Assembly (NCBI GenBank): GCA_001953215.1
Contig: CP019169.1
Span: 1,922,001-1,986,000, forward strand
Reading direction: 5' to 3'
Source: Betaproteobacteria bacterium GR16-43
GTDB lineage: Bacteria; Pseudomonadota; Gammaproteobacteria; Burkholderiales; Usitatibacteraceae
DNA: 64,000 nucleotides
A program made the translations under genes and the position numbers. Under the pieces are notes generated by a model. That model did no database searches. It worked only from the letters and a program-made list of their open reading frames with translations, and was not told the DNA's origin. Every line of letters starts with the position of its first letter. Within the stretch, counting starts at the first letter, position 1. Positions 24,318 through 33,911 of this stretch are shown here, in pieces.

Positions 24318-26029
24318 TGCGCTGGTGGCTCGCCCTGTGGCTCGCCGCGTGGTTCACACCCGGCGCGCACGCGGAGGCGCAGCTCACGGCCGGCGGAGAG
24401 AGCATCGACCTGTGGCCGCAGGTGCGCGTGCTCTCCGATCCGACGCGCGCGCTGGATCTCGAACAGGCCGTGGCCGCGCGCGATCGCTTCATCGAGCCGC
24501 GCAGCGCCTACGCCACGCTCGGGCTGGAGAAGGAAGTCGTGTGGCTGCGCGTGCCCGTCGCGGTCTCCGCCGGCGGCGAGGGCATGTGGATCCTCGACAT
24601 CGACTACGCGCTGCTGCAGCGCATCGACGTGTATGTGATGCGCGAGGGCAAGGTGCTGCAGCAGGCGACGCTCGGCAACGGCCAGCCGTTCGCTTCGCGT
24701 CCGCTGCGGGGCCGCTCGCATGCCGCGGCGCTCGAGTTCCCGCCGGGCGCGAGCGAGCTCCTGGTGATGGTGCGCGTGGACACGCCCGGCGCGAAGATCC
24801 TGCCCATCACGTTGAGCCGCCTGGCGCCGTTCCATGCGCTGGCGTTGCGCGAGCAGCTGCTGCAGGGCGCGCTCGGCTGCCTCGGCGTGGTCCTGCTGCT
24901 GTACAGCCTGGCGCAGTGGGCGAGCCTGCGCGAGAACCTCTACCTCAAGTACGCGCTGCTCGTGCTTTTCAGCATGGGCTTCTCCGTGCACTTCTTCGGG
25001 ATCGGCGAGATGTACGTATGGACCGATCACCAGTGGGCCGAACGCCACCTGGCCGGCGTCACGGCATTGATGGCGGCAGCCGCGACGGCGCTGTTCGTCG
25101 AGGATGCGCTGGCCGGCGACCTGCATCGATGGCTGCGCTACGCGTTGCGCGCCGTGGCCGCGATCCATGGGCTCGCGACGATCGCGCACGGCCTGGACCT
25201 GATCGACGTCCGGGTGGTCGCGGTGCTCATGACCACGACCGGGCTTTCGCCGGCGTTGATGGGCCTGCCCGGGGCGCTCGCGAAGTGGCGCCGCGGCGAC
25301 AGCGTCGGCGCGTGGTTCATCGCCGCGTGGCTGGGATACTTCGTCGCGAGCGCGATCATGGTCGGCGTGGTGCGGGGAACGGTCGGCGTGAACTTCTGGA
25401 CGCTGCATTCGTTCCAGATCGGCGCCACGCTCGACATGCTGGTCTTCATGCGCATCGCCGTGCTGCGGACGGCCGCGCGCCACCACGATGCGCAGCGCGC
25501 CGCGCTGGAACGCGACACGCTGCATTCCCTCGCGCACACGGATGCCCTGACGGGCCTGCTCAACCGCCGCGGCCTGAGCGAGGCGCTCACGAGCGCGCTC
25601 GGGCGCGCCGTGCCGGATCGCATCCTCGCGCTCTACGTGCTCGACCTCGACGGCTTCAAGCCGGTGAACGACCAGTTCGGCCACGACGTGGGCGACGCGT
25701 TGCTGCGCGTGGTGGCGCAACGCCTCCGGACTTCCATGCGCGTGGGCGATGGCGTCGCGCGCCTGGGCGGCGACGAATTCGTCGTGATGGCCGAGGGCCT
25801 CACCCACGAGGCGCAGGCGCTGGATCTCGGCATGAAGCTGCTCCACGCCTTCCAGGAGCCGTTCACGTTCAACGAGAAGTCTTCGGCGGTGACCGCCACC
25901 ATCGGCTACGCGCTGGCGCCGACGGATGTCGCCGACGCCAACGCGCTGCTCAAGGCGGCCGATGCCGCGATGTACGCCGGGAAGCAGCAGGGCAAGTGCC
26001 GGCTGCTTCGCTTCGGCGCCGCTACTTGA
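24317..26029 (+). CDS. 7TM-DISM sensor diguanylate cyclase (GGDEF)
   Basis: A membrane receptor of 570 residues that should make cyclic di-GMP. It has a signal peptide, then a periplasmic 7TMR-DISMED2-type beta sandwich (residues 25-175, with VVWLRVPV and WILDIDYALLQRIDVYV). Seven hydrophobic spans (about 180-385), a short coiled linker (RHHDAQRAALERDTLHSLAHTD) and a GGDEF domain follow. The catalytic motif is intact, GGDEF at 484-488. A product-inhibition I-site, RVGD, lies five residues before it. It is translationally coupled to the oxygenase-like gene (TGATG), so the sensed signal may relate to that enzyme. It converges on the next binding-protein gene with an 8-bp overlap. Confidence 0.93.
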   Translation: MRWWLALWLAAWFTPGAHAEAQLTAGGESIDLWPQVRVLSDPTRALDLEQAVAARDRFIEPRSAYATLGLEKEVVWLRVPVAVSAGGEGMWILDIDYALLQRIDVYVMREGKVLQQATLGNGQPFASRPLRGRSHAAALEFPPGASELLVMVRVDTPGAKILPITLSRLAPFHALALREQLLQGALGCLGVVLLLYSLAQWASLRENLYLKYALLVLFSMGFSVHFFGIGEMYVWTDHQWAERHLAGVTALMAAAATALFVEDALAGDLHRWLRYALRAVAAIHGLATIAHGLDLIDVRVVAVLMTTTGLSPALMGLPGALAKWRRGDSVGAWFIAAWLGYFVASAIMVGVVRGTVGVNFWTLHSFQIGATLDMLVFMRIAVLRTAARHHDAQRAALERDTLHSLAHTDALTGLLNRRGLSEALTSALGRAVPDRILALYVLDLDGFKPVNDQFGHDVGDALLRVVAQRLRTSMRVGDGVARLGGDEFVVMAEGLTHEAQALDLGMKLLHAFQEPFTFNEKSSAVTATIGYALAPTDVADANALLKAADAAMYAGKQQGKCRLLRFGAAT

Positions 26030-27614
26030 TCGTCACCCAGGTGGCCTGGAGCCAGTTGTCCGCGCGGTGCACGACCTCGACGTTGGAGCGCGAGGCCCAC
26101 GGGATCACCTGCAGGTGCAGCGGGATGTGCAGCACCTGGTCGTGGTGGTACTGCATGGCCTCGTTGATGATCCCCTGGCGCTTCTTGAGGTCCGTCTCGC
26201 CCTTCGCGGCGTCGATCAGCGCGTCGAACTTGGCGTCCTTGTAGTTGCCCCAGTTGTAGTCGCCGTCGCCCTTGTCGTTCCGGCTGTGGAGCACGGGCTG
26301 CAGCGTGAAGATCGCATCGGTCGTCGCACCGCCCCAGCCGAGCATGTACATGCTGATCTCGAGGCGCTGCGCCTTCGGGAAGAACTGGGCGCGCGGGATC
26401 GCATTCACCTTCATCGTGATGCCGATCCTGGCCACCATGCCCGCCACGGCCACGCAGATCTTCTCGTCGTTCAGGTAGCGGTTGTTCGGGCAGTCGATCT
26501 GCACCTCGAAGCCGTTCGGATACCCGGCCTCGGCGAGCAGCTTCTTCGCGGCGGCGACGTCGTAGGGATAGCGCTTGTCCATCTCCTTCGGAATGCCGGC
26601 GCGCTCGGGGTTGGGGAGGTTCACGGCCGTGGGCACGGAGAGCCCGCGCATCACCGACTTCTGGATCGCGTTCACGTCGATGGCCTGGTAGAACGCCTGG
26701 CGCACGCGCTTGTCCTTGAACGGGTTCTTGCCCTTCACGTTCGAGTAGAGCAGCTCGTCGCGGTTCTGGTCGAAGCCCAGGAAGATGATGCGGTTCTCGC
26801 GGCCTTCGTAGACCTTCAGGTTCTTGTCCTGCTTCAGCTTCTCGACGTCCTGCACCGGTGGGTCGAGGACGAAGTCGAGGTTGCCGGAGAGCAGCGCGGC
26901 CACGCGCGTGCCCTCGGATTTCACCGGCGTGTAGACGATGTCGTCGACGTTGCCGGTCCAGTAGCCCGCTTCCTTGAGGCCCCACCAGTTCGGGTTCTTC
27001 TTGAAGACGCTCTTCACGTCCGGCTCGCGCGACACGAGGATGTACGGGCCCGTGCCCATGGCGTTCCTCGAGGAGAACACCTCGACCTGCGCCTTGAAGT
27101 CCTGGCTGTCCACGACCTTGTTCTTCTCGCACCACGACTTGCTCATCATGAAGAGGCTGTTGGCGAGCATCTCCAGCATCACCGGGTTGGGCACCGGCGT
27201 CGTGAGCTCGACCGTGTAGTCGTCGATCTTGCGCGGCACGCCCACGGCGTTGCCGTAGACGCGGAAGTTGGAGGTCTCGCCCTGCAGGCGCTTGATCGAG
27301 AACACCACGTCGTCGGCGTTGAAGTCGCTGCCGTCGTGGAACTTCACGCCCTTCCTCAGGGTGAAGACCCAGACCGTCGGGCTCGTCTGCTTCCAGCTCG
27401 TGGCGAGGCCGGGAAGGATCTCGAGCGTCTTGCCGCGCACGACGAGCGATTCGTACACGTGGCCGTTGATCGAGTTGGTGAGCAGCTCGTTCTGGGCGTG
27501 GGGATCGGCCGTGACGTAGTCGCCCTGGCTGGACCAGCGCAGGGTCTTCGCATCGGCGGCCGTGACCGCGGCCAATAGAGCCAGGACTGCGGCGAACGGA
27601 ACTAGGCGTCGCAT
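26022..27614 (-). CDS. Peptide ABC transporter solute-binding protein (SBP_bac_5), orphan
   Basis: The fourth family 5 binding protein of the window, 530 residues, with a signal peptide ending TAADA. It has the same architecture and landmarks as the others: TLRWSSQGDYVTADPHAQNE, KFHDGSDFNADDVVFSIKRL, LLSGNLDFVLDPPVQDVEKL, VMRGLSVPTAVNLP, HLQVIPWASRSNVEVVHRADN. I start at ATG 27614 because a GGAGG Shine-Dalgarno precedes it with good spacing; ATG 27641 has none. It is a single gene, without permease or ATPase nearby. It is divergent from gabD. Confidence 0.93.
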   Translation of the reverse strand: MRRLVPFAAVLALLAAVTAADAKTLRWSSQGDYVTADPHAQNELLTNSINGHVYESLVVRGKTLEILPGLATSWKQTSPTVWVFTLRKGVKFHDGSDFNADDVVFSIKRLQGETSNFRVYGNAVGVPRKIDDYTVELTTPVPNPVMLEMLANSLFMMSKSWCEKNKVVDSQDFKAQVEVFSSRNAMGTGPYILVSREPDVKSVFKKNPNWWGLKEAGYWTGNVDDIVYTPVKSEGTRVAALLSGNLDFVLDPPVQDVEKLKQDKNLKVYEGRENRIIFLGFDQNRDELLYSNVKGKNPFKDKRVRQAFYQAIDVNAIQKSVMRGLSVPTAVNLPNPERAGIPKEMDKRYPYDVAAAKKLLAEAGYPNGFEVQIDCPNNRYLNDEKICVAVAGMVARIGITMKVNAIPRAQFFPKAQRLEISMYMLGWGGATTDAIFTLQPVLHSRNDKGDGDYNWGNYKDAKFDALIDAAKGETDLKKRQGIINEAMQYHHDQVLHIPLHLQVIPWASRSNVEVVHRADNWLQATWVTIK

Positions 27615-27685
27615 GGGAAACCTCCGGGGAAAAGCGCCCATGATAGCCCCCGGCAGCGCCCTTCAAGCGCAATGCTGCACCGCGC

Positions 27686-27691
27686 TATACT
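27686..27691 (+). promoter_or_regulatory. Candidate gabD -10 box
   Basis: TATACT lies 33 nt before the gabD ATG. The region 18 nt upstream (TTCAAG, 27662-27667) is a weak -35 match. No operator-like symmetry was noticed. Confidence 0.35.
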
Positions 27692-27718
27692 GGCCGCTTC
27701 CCCCCGGAGGTGAACCCC

Positions 27719-29206
27719 ATGAATGCCGCCGTCATCCAGGCCCGCAACGCCCTCGCAAGCCTCAAGGACCCCAGCCTTTTCAAGGACAAGTGCTACATCG
27801 ACGGGCAGTGGGTCGGCTCCGACGCCAAGACCACGATCGACGTGGACAATCCGGCGGACGGCTCGGTCGTCGGCACGGTGCCCAATTGCGGTGCGGACGA
27901 GACGAAGCGGGCCATCGAAGCGGCCCGCAAGGCGCAGCATGGGTGGGCGAAGCTCACCGGGCGCGAGCGCTCGATCATCCTGCGCAAGTGGTTCGACCTC
28001 ATGGTCGCCAACGCCGACGACCTCGCCCTCATCCTCACCACGGAGCAGGGCAAGCCGCTCGCCGAAGCCAAGGGCGAGATCCTGTACGGCGCCTCCTTCA
28101 TCGAGTGGTTCGCCGAGGAAGCCAAGCGCGTCTACGGCGACACCATCCCCAGCCCCACCGCGGACAAGCGCATCGTCGTGATCAAGCAGCCGATCGGCGT
28201 GGTGGGCGCCATCACGCCGTGGAACTTCCCCAACGCGATGATCACGCGCAAGGCCGGCCCCGCGCTTGCCGTGGGCTGCACCATGGTGCTGAAGCCCGCG
28301 TCGCAGACTCCGTATTCCGCCCTCGCGCTGGCCGAACTGGGGATCCGCGCCGGGATTCCCAAGGGTGTCTTCAACGTCATCACCGGCAGCGCCCGCGCCA
28401 TCGGTGGCGAGATGACGGCGAGCCCCATCGTCGCGAAAATCACCTTCACCGGCTCCACGGACGTGGGCAAGGTCCTCATGCGCCAGAGCGCGGACACGGT
28501 GAAGAAGCTGGGCCTGGAGCTGGGCGGCAACGCGCCGTTCATCGTGTTCGACGACGCGGACCTCGACGCCGCCGCCACGGGCGCGATGATCTCCAAGTTC
28601 CGCAACAACGGCCAGACGTGCGTGTGCGCCAACCGCATCTACGTGCAGGACTCGGTGTACGACGCCTTCGCGGCGAAGCTGGCCGAGAAGGTGCGCGCGC
28701 TGAAGGTCGGCCCCGGCACGGGCGAGGGCGTGACGGCCGGCCCGCTGATCGACGGCAACGCGCTGGCGAAAGTGGAAGAGCACATCGCCGATGCCGTCGC
28801 GAAGGGTGGCAAGGTCACGGTGGGCGGCAAGAAGCACGCGCTGGGCGGCCGCTTCTTCGAACCGACCGTCATCACCGGCGTCACCAAGGAAATGAAGGTC
28901 GCCACCGAAGAGACGTTCGGCCCGCTGGCACCGCTCTTCCGCTTCAAGGACGAAGCCGATGCGATCGCGCAGGCCAACGACACCGAGTTCGGCCTCGCCG
29001 CGTACTTCTACGCACGCGACCTGGGCCGTGTCTGGCGCGTGGCCGAAGCGCTCGAGACCGGCATCGTCGGCATCAACACGGGCCTCATCTCGACGGAAGT
29101 CGCGCCTTTCGGCGGCGTGAAGCAGTCGGGCCTGGGCCGCGAAGGCTCGAAGTACGGCATCGACGACTTCACCGAGATCAAGTACCTGGCGATGGGCGGC
29201 ATCTAG
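27719..29206 (+). CDS. gabD: NADP-dependent succinate-semialdehyde dehydrogenase
   Basis: Oxidises succinic semialdehyde to succinate in the cytoplasm, the last step of GABA use. The 495 residues fit GabD. Landmarks are PWNFPNAMITRKAGPALAVGC, the catalytic glutamate E267 (LELGGNAPF), and the catalytic cysteine C301 in NGQTCVCANRIYVQ, the GabD-type form. The C-terminus APFGGVKQSGLGREGSKYGIDDFTEIKY is diagnostic. I use ATG 27719 since GGAGG ends 8 nt before it; GTG 27710 overlaps that Shine-Dalgarno. No GABA transaminase or permease is adjacent, so it may serve another semialdehyde source. The ggt gene follows after 7 nt. Confidence 0.95.
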   Translation: MNAAVIQARNALASLKDPSLFKDKCYIDGQWVGSDAKTTIDVDNPADGSVVGTVPNCGADETKRAIEAARKAQHGWAKLTGRERSIILRKWFDLMVANADDLALILTTEQGKPLAEAKGEILYGASFIEWFAEEAKRVYGDTIPSPTADKRIVVIKQPIGVVGAITPWNFPNAMITRKAGPALAVGCTMVLKPASQTPYSALALAELGIRAGIPKGVFNVITGSARAIGGEMTASPIVAKITFTGSTDVGKVLMRQSADTVKKLGLELGGNAPFIVFDDADLDAAATGAMISKFRNNGQTCVCANRIYVQDSVYDAFAAKLAEKVRALKVGPGTGEGVTAGPLIDGNALAKVEEHIADAVAKGGKVTVGGKKHALGGRFFEPTVITGVTKEMKVATEETFGPLAPLFRFKDEADAIAQANDTEFGLAAYFYARDLGRVWRVAEALETGIVGINTGLISTEVAPFGGVKQSGLGREGSKYGIDDFTEIKYLAMGGI

Positions 29207-29213
29207 AGGCCCG

Positions 29214-30953
29214 ATGCTTCGTGCAGCACTGATCGCCGCCGCACTTCTCGCGGCGCCTGACGCATCCCTCGCGCAGCTCCGGCCTTCGCAGCCGGAGCCG
29301 CCGAGCGGATGGACCCCGAAGACCCTCCTCCACGCGAAGCGCCATGTCGTCGCGGCGGCGCATCCGCTCGCGGTCGATGCGGGCGTGAAGATGCTCGAGC
29401 AGGGCGGCAGCGCGGTCGATGCGATGGTCGCCACTCAACTGGTGTTGAGCCTCGTGGAACCGCAGGCCTCGGGCCTCGGTGGCGGCGCGTTTTTCATGTA
29501 CTACGACGCGCCCGAAAAACGCGTCGTCGCGATCGATGCGCGCGAAACCGCGCCGTCCGGGGCCACGCCCGAACTCCTCCTGGGGCCCGACGGCAAGCCG
29601 CTGGCGTTCCAGGCGGCCGTGGTCGGCGGCCGCTCCGTCGGGACGCCGGGGACGCCGCGCCTGCTCGAGGCCGCGCACGCCCGCTACGGGAAACTGCCGT
29701 GGGCGAAACTTTTCGAGCCCGCCATCGCGCTCGCCGAGAATGGCTTCCCGCTCTCGCCTCGCGTGGCCGAGCTGCTCACGAAGGACAAGGGCCTCTCGGA
29801 CAGCCCGGCGGCGCGCGCGTATTTCTTCGACGCCAACGGCAATCCGAAGGCGGCGGGCGCGGTGATGAAGAATCCCGAGTTCGCGAAGACCCTGCGCCTG
29901 CTCGCCGCGAAGGGCGCGGATGGGTACTACACGGGCGAGGTCGCCGCGGACATCGTCGCGGCCGTGCGCGGCTACGCGAAGAACCCCGGCTCGCTCTCGG
30001 CCGAGGACCTGGCGCTCTACCGCGTGCGCGACGTCGAACCGCTCTGCGGCCACTATCGCGCGCTGCACCTGTGCGGCATGCCGCCCTCGTCCTCGGGCGG
30101 CATCGCGGTGCTGCAGATTCTCGGCGTGCTCGAGCGCCACGACCTGGCGAAGGTGCGGCCGAACTCCACCGAGGCCGTGCACCTCTTCTCCGAAGCCCAG
30201 CGCCTGGCCTTCGCCGACCGCAATCGGTACGTGGCCGACGATCGCTTCGTCGACGTGCCGGTGCGCGGGCTCGTGGACGCGGGCTACCTCGCGGAGCGCG
30301 CGAAGCTCGTGCGGCCCGAGAAATCCATGGGCCGTGCCGAAGCCGGCACGCCCGCGGGCGTGAAAGTGGCCCTCGCCGACGATCCGGTGGACGAGGTCGC
30401 GGGCACCAGCCACATCGCCATCGTCGACGCGCAGGGCAACGCGGTTTCGATGACCACGACGATCGAGGGCTTCTTCGGCTCGAAGATCTTCGTGCGCGGC
30501 TTCCTGCTCAACAACGAGCTCACGGACTTCAACTTCAGTCCCGTCGAGGACGGCAAGCCCGTGGCCAACAGCGTGGCGCCCGGCAAGCGCCCGCGCAGCT
30601 CGATGGCTCCGTTCCTCGTGTTCGACGCGAAGGGCGGCCAACTGGACATGGTCATCGGCAGCCCCGGCGGCAGCCTCATCATCGGCTACGTGGCCAAGGC
30701 CATCATCGGCGTCTACGATTGGAAGCTCGACATGCAGAAGGCCATCGACCTGCCCAACTTCGGCAGCCGCAACGGACCCACCGAAATCGAGAAGGGCACG
30801 GAACTCGAAGCCACATCCGCCACTCTGAAGGCGATGGGTCACGACGTTCGTGCGATCGACATGACGAGTGGCCTGCAGGGCATCCGCCGCGTGGCGGGTG
30901 GATGGGAAGCCGGCGCCGACCCGCGCCGTGAAGGCGTGGCCCGCGGGCGCTGA
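29214..30953 (+). CDS. ggt: Gamma-glutamyltransferase / glutathione hydrolase, periplasmic
   Basis: A secreted enzyme that hydrolyses glutathione and other gamma-glutamyl compounds. It is made as a 579-residue precursor that should cut itself into large and small subunits. The signal peptide ends at about ASLA (residue 20). The processing site and nucleophile is T398 in the motif [10 protein letters not shown]. The small-subunit motifs [12 protein letters not shown] and [12 protein letters not shown] and the oxyanion PGGS sequence ([11 protein letters not shown]) are present. It lies 7 nt after gabD, in line with amino-acid scavenging. Confidence 0.95.
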   Translation: MLRAALIAAALLAAPDASLAQLRPSQPEPPSGWTPKTLLHAKRHVVAAAHPLAVDAGVKMLEQGGSAVDAMVATQLVLSLVEPQASGLGGGAFFMYYDAPEKRVVAIDARETAPSGATPELLLGPDGKPLAFQAAVVGGRSVGTPGTPRLLEAAHARYGKLPWAKLFEPAIALAENGFPLSPRVAELLTKDKGLSDSPAARAYFFDANGNPKAAGAVMKNPEFAKTLRLLAAKGADGYYTGEVAADIVAAVRGYAKNPGSLSAEDLALYRVRDVEPLCGHYRALHLCGMPPSSSGGIAVLQILGVLERHDLAKVRPNSTEAVHLFSEAQRLAFADRNRYVADDRFVDVPVRGLVDAGYLAERAKLVRPEKSMGRAEAGTPAGVKVALADDPVDEVAGTSHIAIVDAQGNAVSMTTTIEGFFGSKIFVRGFLLNNELTDFNFSPVEDGKPVANSVAPGKRPRSSMAPFLVFDAKGGQLDMVIGSPGGSLIIGYVAKAIIGVYDWKLDMQKAIDLPNFGSRNGPTEIEKGTELEATSATLKAMGHDVRAIDMTSGLQGIRRVAGGWEAGADPRREGVARGR

Positions 30954-30996
30954 CCAAGACACCGAATCGCCAAGACCTCGAATCGAAGGAGAAACC

Positions 30997-31533
30997 TTGA
31001 AGCAGATGATTGCCCTGGCCGCGATGGCCGTGACCGCCCTGGCCGCGACGTGCGCAAACGCGCAGGACCCGAAGGCCGCCCCGAGTGAGAAAGACGCGAA
31101 GGGCTGCGCCGTGCCGCCGAAGGAGCTGGTGACGAAGGACCTCGCGCCCGGTTCGGGCCGCACCGTCGTTCCGAAGGCGGCGATCCTCGTGGGCTACACC
31201 GGGTGGCTCTATGACGGTTGCGCCAAGGACCTGAAGGGCGCGATGTTCGACACCTCGGAGGGCCGCCCCACGCCGTTCGGCTTCATGGTCGGCGCCGGGC
31301 GCGTCATCAAGGGCTGGGACGAAGGCGTGGTCGGCATGAAGGAGAAGGGCGCCAAGCGCCTGCTCGTGATCCCGCCGGACAAGGCCTATGGCGACCGCGC
31401 CGCGCCCGGAGGCAAGATCCCGCCCAACTCGACGCTGGTCTTCGAGGTGGAGACCTTCAACATCGTCCACCTCCCGGCCGAGGCCGGCGGCAATCCCCCG
31501 GCCCCGACGTCCCCGATCGTCCCGCCGAAGTGA
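30997..31533 (+). CDS. Secreted FKBP-type peptidyl-prolyl isomerase
   Basis: A 178-residue protein with a signal peptide (cleavage after ANA, residue 22) and one FKBP domain (about 45-160). It contains [40 protein letters not shown] and [28 protein letters not shown]. It should catalyse proline cis-trans isomerisation during folding in the periplasm. I start at TTG 30997, 5 nt after an AAGGAG Shine-Dalgarno; the next in-frame ATG at 31006 is too far from it. The proline-rich tail overlaps the next gene by GTGA. Confidence 0.93.
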   Translation: MKQMIALAAMAVTALAATCANAQDPKAAPSEKDAKGCAVPPKELVTKDLAPGSGRTVVPKAAILVGYTGWLYDGCAKDLKGAMFDTSEGRPTPFGFMVGAGRVIKGWDEGVVGMKEKGAKRLLVIPPDKAYGDRAAPGGKIPPNSTLVFEVETFNIVHLPAEAGGNPPAPTSPIVPPK

Positions 31534-32159
31534 AGCTCGCCATCCCGGGGTTCGCCGACGGCGCCGCCATCGCGGCGAAGCACGCGTTCTGCGCGGCGGA
31601 TCCCACGAACCACGTGCGGATGTCGGAGAACCGCAACCCGGCGCTTTCGTGGAGCGAAGCGCCGGCCGCCACGCGCAGCTTCGCGATCCTGTGCCACGAC
31701 CCGGATGTCCCGAGCGTCGGCACGGACGTGAACCAGGCGGGCCGCACGATCCCCGCGTCGCTTCCCCGCGTGGATTTCTTCCACTGGGTGCTGGTCGACC
31801 TTCCGGCCTCCGTCACTTCGATCGGCGAGGGCGAGTTCTCCTCGGCGATCGTGGCCAACGGCAAGCCCGGCCCCGCGGCGGCGCGCGGATCGCGCCAGGG
31901 CGTGAACGACTACACCGGATGGTTCGCGGACGATCCGGCGATGGCCGGCCAGTACTTCGGCTACGACGGGCCGTGCCCGCCGTGGAACGACGAGATCGTC
32001 CACCACTACGTGTTCACGGTCTTCGCGCTCGATGTCGCTCGCCTGCCGGTCGAGGGCGCCTTCACCGGGCCCGATGCGCGCAAGGCGATGGAAGGCCACG
32101 TCCTCGCGCAGGCGTCGGTCACGGGCCTCTACGCGCTGAACCCGAAAGTGAAGTTCTAG
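31530..32159 (+). CDS. YbhB/YbcL (Raf-kinase-inhibitor/PEBP-like) family protein
   Basis: A 209-residue cytosolic protein of the phosphatidylethanolamine-binding-protein fold. Family motifs are [26 protein letters not shown], the central [40 protein letters not shown] and [13 protein letters not shown]. The biochemical role of bacterial members is unknown. The GTG start overlaps the FKBP stop (GTGA), and the next gene follows with no spacer. Confidence 0.92.
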   Translation: MKLAIPGFADGAAIAAKHAFCAADPTNHVRMSENRNPALSWSEAPAATRSFAILCHDPDVPSVGTDVNQAGRTIPASLPRVDFFHWVLVDLPASVTSIGEGEFSSAIVANGKPGPAAARGSRQGVNDYTGWFADDPAMAGQYFGYDGPCPPWNDEIVHHYVFTVFALDVARLPVEGAFTGPDARKAMEGHVLAQASVTGLYALNPKVKF

Positions 32160-32909
32160 TTGGCGTTCGGCGCCTTCATCATCGGCGACGAGATCCTGTC
32201 GGGAAAGCGGCAGGACAAGCACTTCGCGAAGGTGATCGAGCTGCTGGGCGAGCGCGGCCTCGAGCTGGGCTGGGCCGAATACCTGGGCGATGATCCCGAT
32301 CGCATCATCGCCGCGCTGCGACGCACGTTCGCCACCACTGACATCGTCTTCTCGTTCGGCGGCATCGGCGCCACGCCCGACGACCACACGCGCCAATGCG
32401 CGGCCGCCGCGCTGGGCCGTGCCCTGGCCGTGCATCCCGAGGGGCTGAAGGAACTCGAAGCGCGCTTCGCGCCCGGGGAGATCACCGAGCGGCGCCTGCG
32501 CATGATCGATTTCCCCGAGGGTTCGTCGATCATTCCCAATCCGTACAACCGCATCCCGGGCTTCAGCGTGAACCACCACTACTTCGTCCCCGGGTTCCCC
32601 GAGATGGCGCACCCGATGGTGGCCTGGGCGCTGGACACGAAGTACAAGCACCTGCAGCCCGGCGTGCGCGCGGTGGAGCACGCGATCGCGGTGCGCGTCG
32701 GCGAATCGTTCCTGATCGACATCATGAACGCGGTGGTGCGCGACTATCCGGAGCTCAAGCTCTCGAGCCTGCCGCAGAACGTCGAAGGCGGCTATCGCGT
32801 GGAGCTCTCGGTGCGCGGCGATCCGAAGCGCGTCCCCGATGCCATGGCGTATGTGCGCGCCGAAGTGGCGAAGCTCGGCTACGCGTTCGAGGACCTGGCG
32901 CCCCGCTAG
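32160..32909 (+). CDS. CinA N-terminal-like molybdopterin-binding-fold protein
   Basis: A 249-residue protein with the MoaB/Mog-type fold of competence/damage-inducible protein A. It starts GAFIIGDEILSGKRQDKHF and has the nucleotide-binding stretch VFSFGGIGATPDDHTRQ. It lacks the C-terminal CinA amidase domain. Members act on pyridine nucleotides (ADP-ribose pyrophosphatase) or are uncharacterised, so I give no precise function. The TTG start directly follows the TAG of the YbhB gene. Confidence 0.85.
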   Translation: MAFGAFIIGDEILSGKRQDKHFAKVIELLGERGLELGWAEYLGDDPDRIIAALRRTFATTDIVFSFGGIGATPDDHTRQCAAAALGRALAVHPEGLKELEARFAPGEITERRLRMIDFPEGSSIIPNPYNRIPGFSVNHHYFVPGFPEMAHPMVAWALDTKYKHLQPGVRAVEHAIAVRVGESFLIDIMNAVVRDYPELKLSSLPQNVEGGYRVELSVRGDPKRVPDAMAYVRAEVAKLGYAFEDLAPR

Positions 32910-32911
32910 CG

Positions 32912-33493
32912 ATGGACGCCCGCCGCCGCGCGTGGGTCGTCGTGGGTGGCGCGGCACTCTTGCTGCCCGCATGGTCGCGGGCTGCCGAGGCGGAAACGTG
33001 GGCCGCGCTCCGCAAGGGCGGGCAAGTCATCCTCCTTCGCCACTCGGCCACGGAGCCCGGCCTGGGAGATCCGGCGGGCTACAAGCTCGACGACTGCAAG
33101 ACGCAGCGCAACCTTTCCGAGGCGGGCCGCGAGCAGTCGCGTGCGCTGGGCGCGCGCCTGCGGGCCCAGCGCGTGCCCATCGAGCGCGTGTACACGAGCC
33201 CGTGGTGCCGTTGCCGCGAAACGGCGCAACTCGCGTTCGGCAAGGCGGAGGACTGGGAGCCGCTCGGCTCCACGTTCGACACGCCGCACCTCGAAGGCGC
33301 GAGCGCCGAGACCGTGAAGAAGCGCATCCTCGCCTACTCGATCGTGAAGCCGCGTGGCAACGTCGTGATGGTCACGCACAACGTGAACATCGCGGCGCTC
33401 ACCAAGCTCTCGGTGGGGATGGGCGAGATGGTGGTCGTGCGGCCCGACGGTTGCTGCGGCCTGCGCGTCGAGGGCCGCCTCAGGGTCGAATGA
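32912..33493 (+). CDS. Secreted histidine-phosphatase family protein
   Basis: A 193-residue protein with a predicted signal peptide (ARRRAWVVVGGAALLLPAWSRA). The branch-2/SixA-like phosphatase motif is LLRHSATEPGLGDP (phosphorylated histidine), with an arginine pair at SPWCRCRETAQLAFG and the second histidine in VMVTHNVNIAALT. It should be a periplasmic phosphatase; the substrate is unknown. It converges on the next membrane-protein gene with a 14-bp overlap. Confidence 0.88.
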   Translation: MDARRRAWVVVGGAALLLPAWSRAAEAETWAALRKGGQVILLRHSATEPGLGDPAGYKLDDCKTQRNLSEAGREQSRALGARLRAQRVPIERVYTSPWCRCRETAQLAFGKAEDWEPLGSTFDTPHLEGASAETVKKRILAYSIVKPRGNVVMVTHNVNIAALTKLSVGMGEMVVVRPDGCCGLRVEGRLRVE

Positions 33494-33911
33494 AGGCGGC
33501 CACGAGCCGTCCGCAAGCGAGCACGCCGAGCCACAGCGCGATCGACAGCGCGGCCGAGGCGCGCGCCGCGAAGGGCGCGGGAACACCCACATTCCACGCG
33601 GCCACGGTGGTCCACGGCCCGGTGCGGAAGAACGCGGCGTTGAGCGCCGCGGCCACGATCAGCGCCAGCTTCACCTGGAGCGCGCGGCTGGCGAGGAGGT
33701 CCTGCGCATGCGCATTCAGCATCAGCACGCCCGAACCGACCGCGAGCACGACGGCCGCGAAGCAAACCGGCAGCGTGAGGCGCGAGAGTTCGCGCAGCGG
33801 GATCTGCTTCGCGAAGCCCAGCACGCGAAGGTCGAACACCACGATGGCGCCCACCAGCAGCACGAAGCCCAGCGTGTGCGCTCCGAGGATCGCGGTGTAG
33901 GGCAGGTTCAT
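33480..33911 (-). CDS. Small integral membrane protein, four spans, unknown
   Basis: A 143-residue protein with four hydrophobic segments (LPYTAILGAHTLGFVLLVGAI, LTLPVCFAAVVLAVGSGVL, LQVKLALIVAAALNAAFF, LSIALWLGVLACGRLVAAF) and histidines at the membrane edges. It resembles the DUF6644/CopD-like group of small membrane proteins by pattern only. I start at ATG 33911, which overlaps the Hsp15 stop as ATGA. Last gene of the sensor-kinase operon. Confidence 0.75.
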   Translation of the reverse strand: MNLPYTAILGAHTLGFVLLVGAIVVFDLRVLGFAKQIPLRELSRLTLPVCFAAVVLAVGSGVLMLNAHAQDLLASRALQVKLALIVAAALNAAFFRTGPWTTVAAWNVGVPAPFAARASAALSIALWLGVLACGRLVAAFIRP

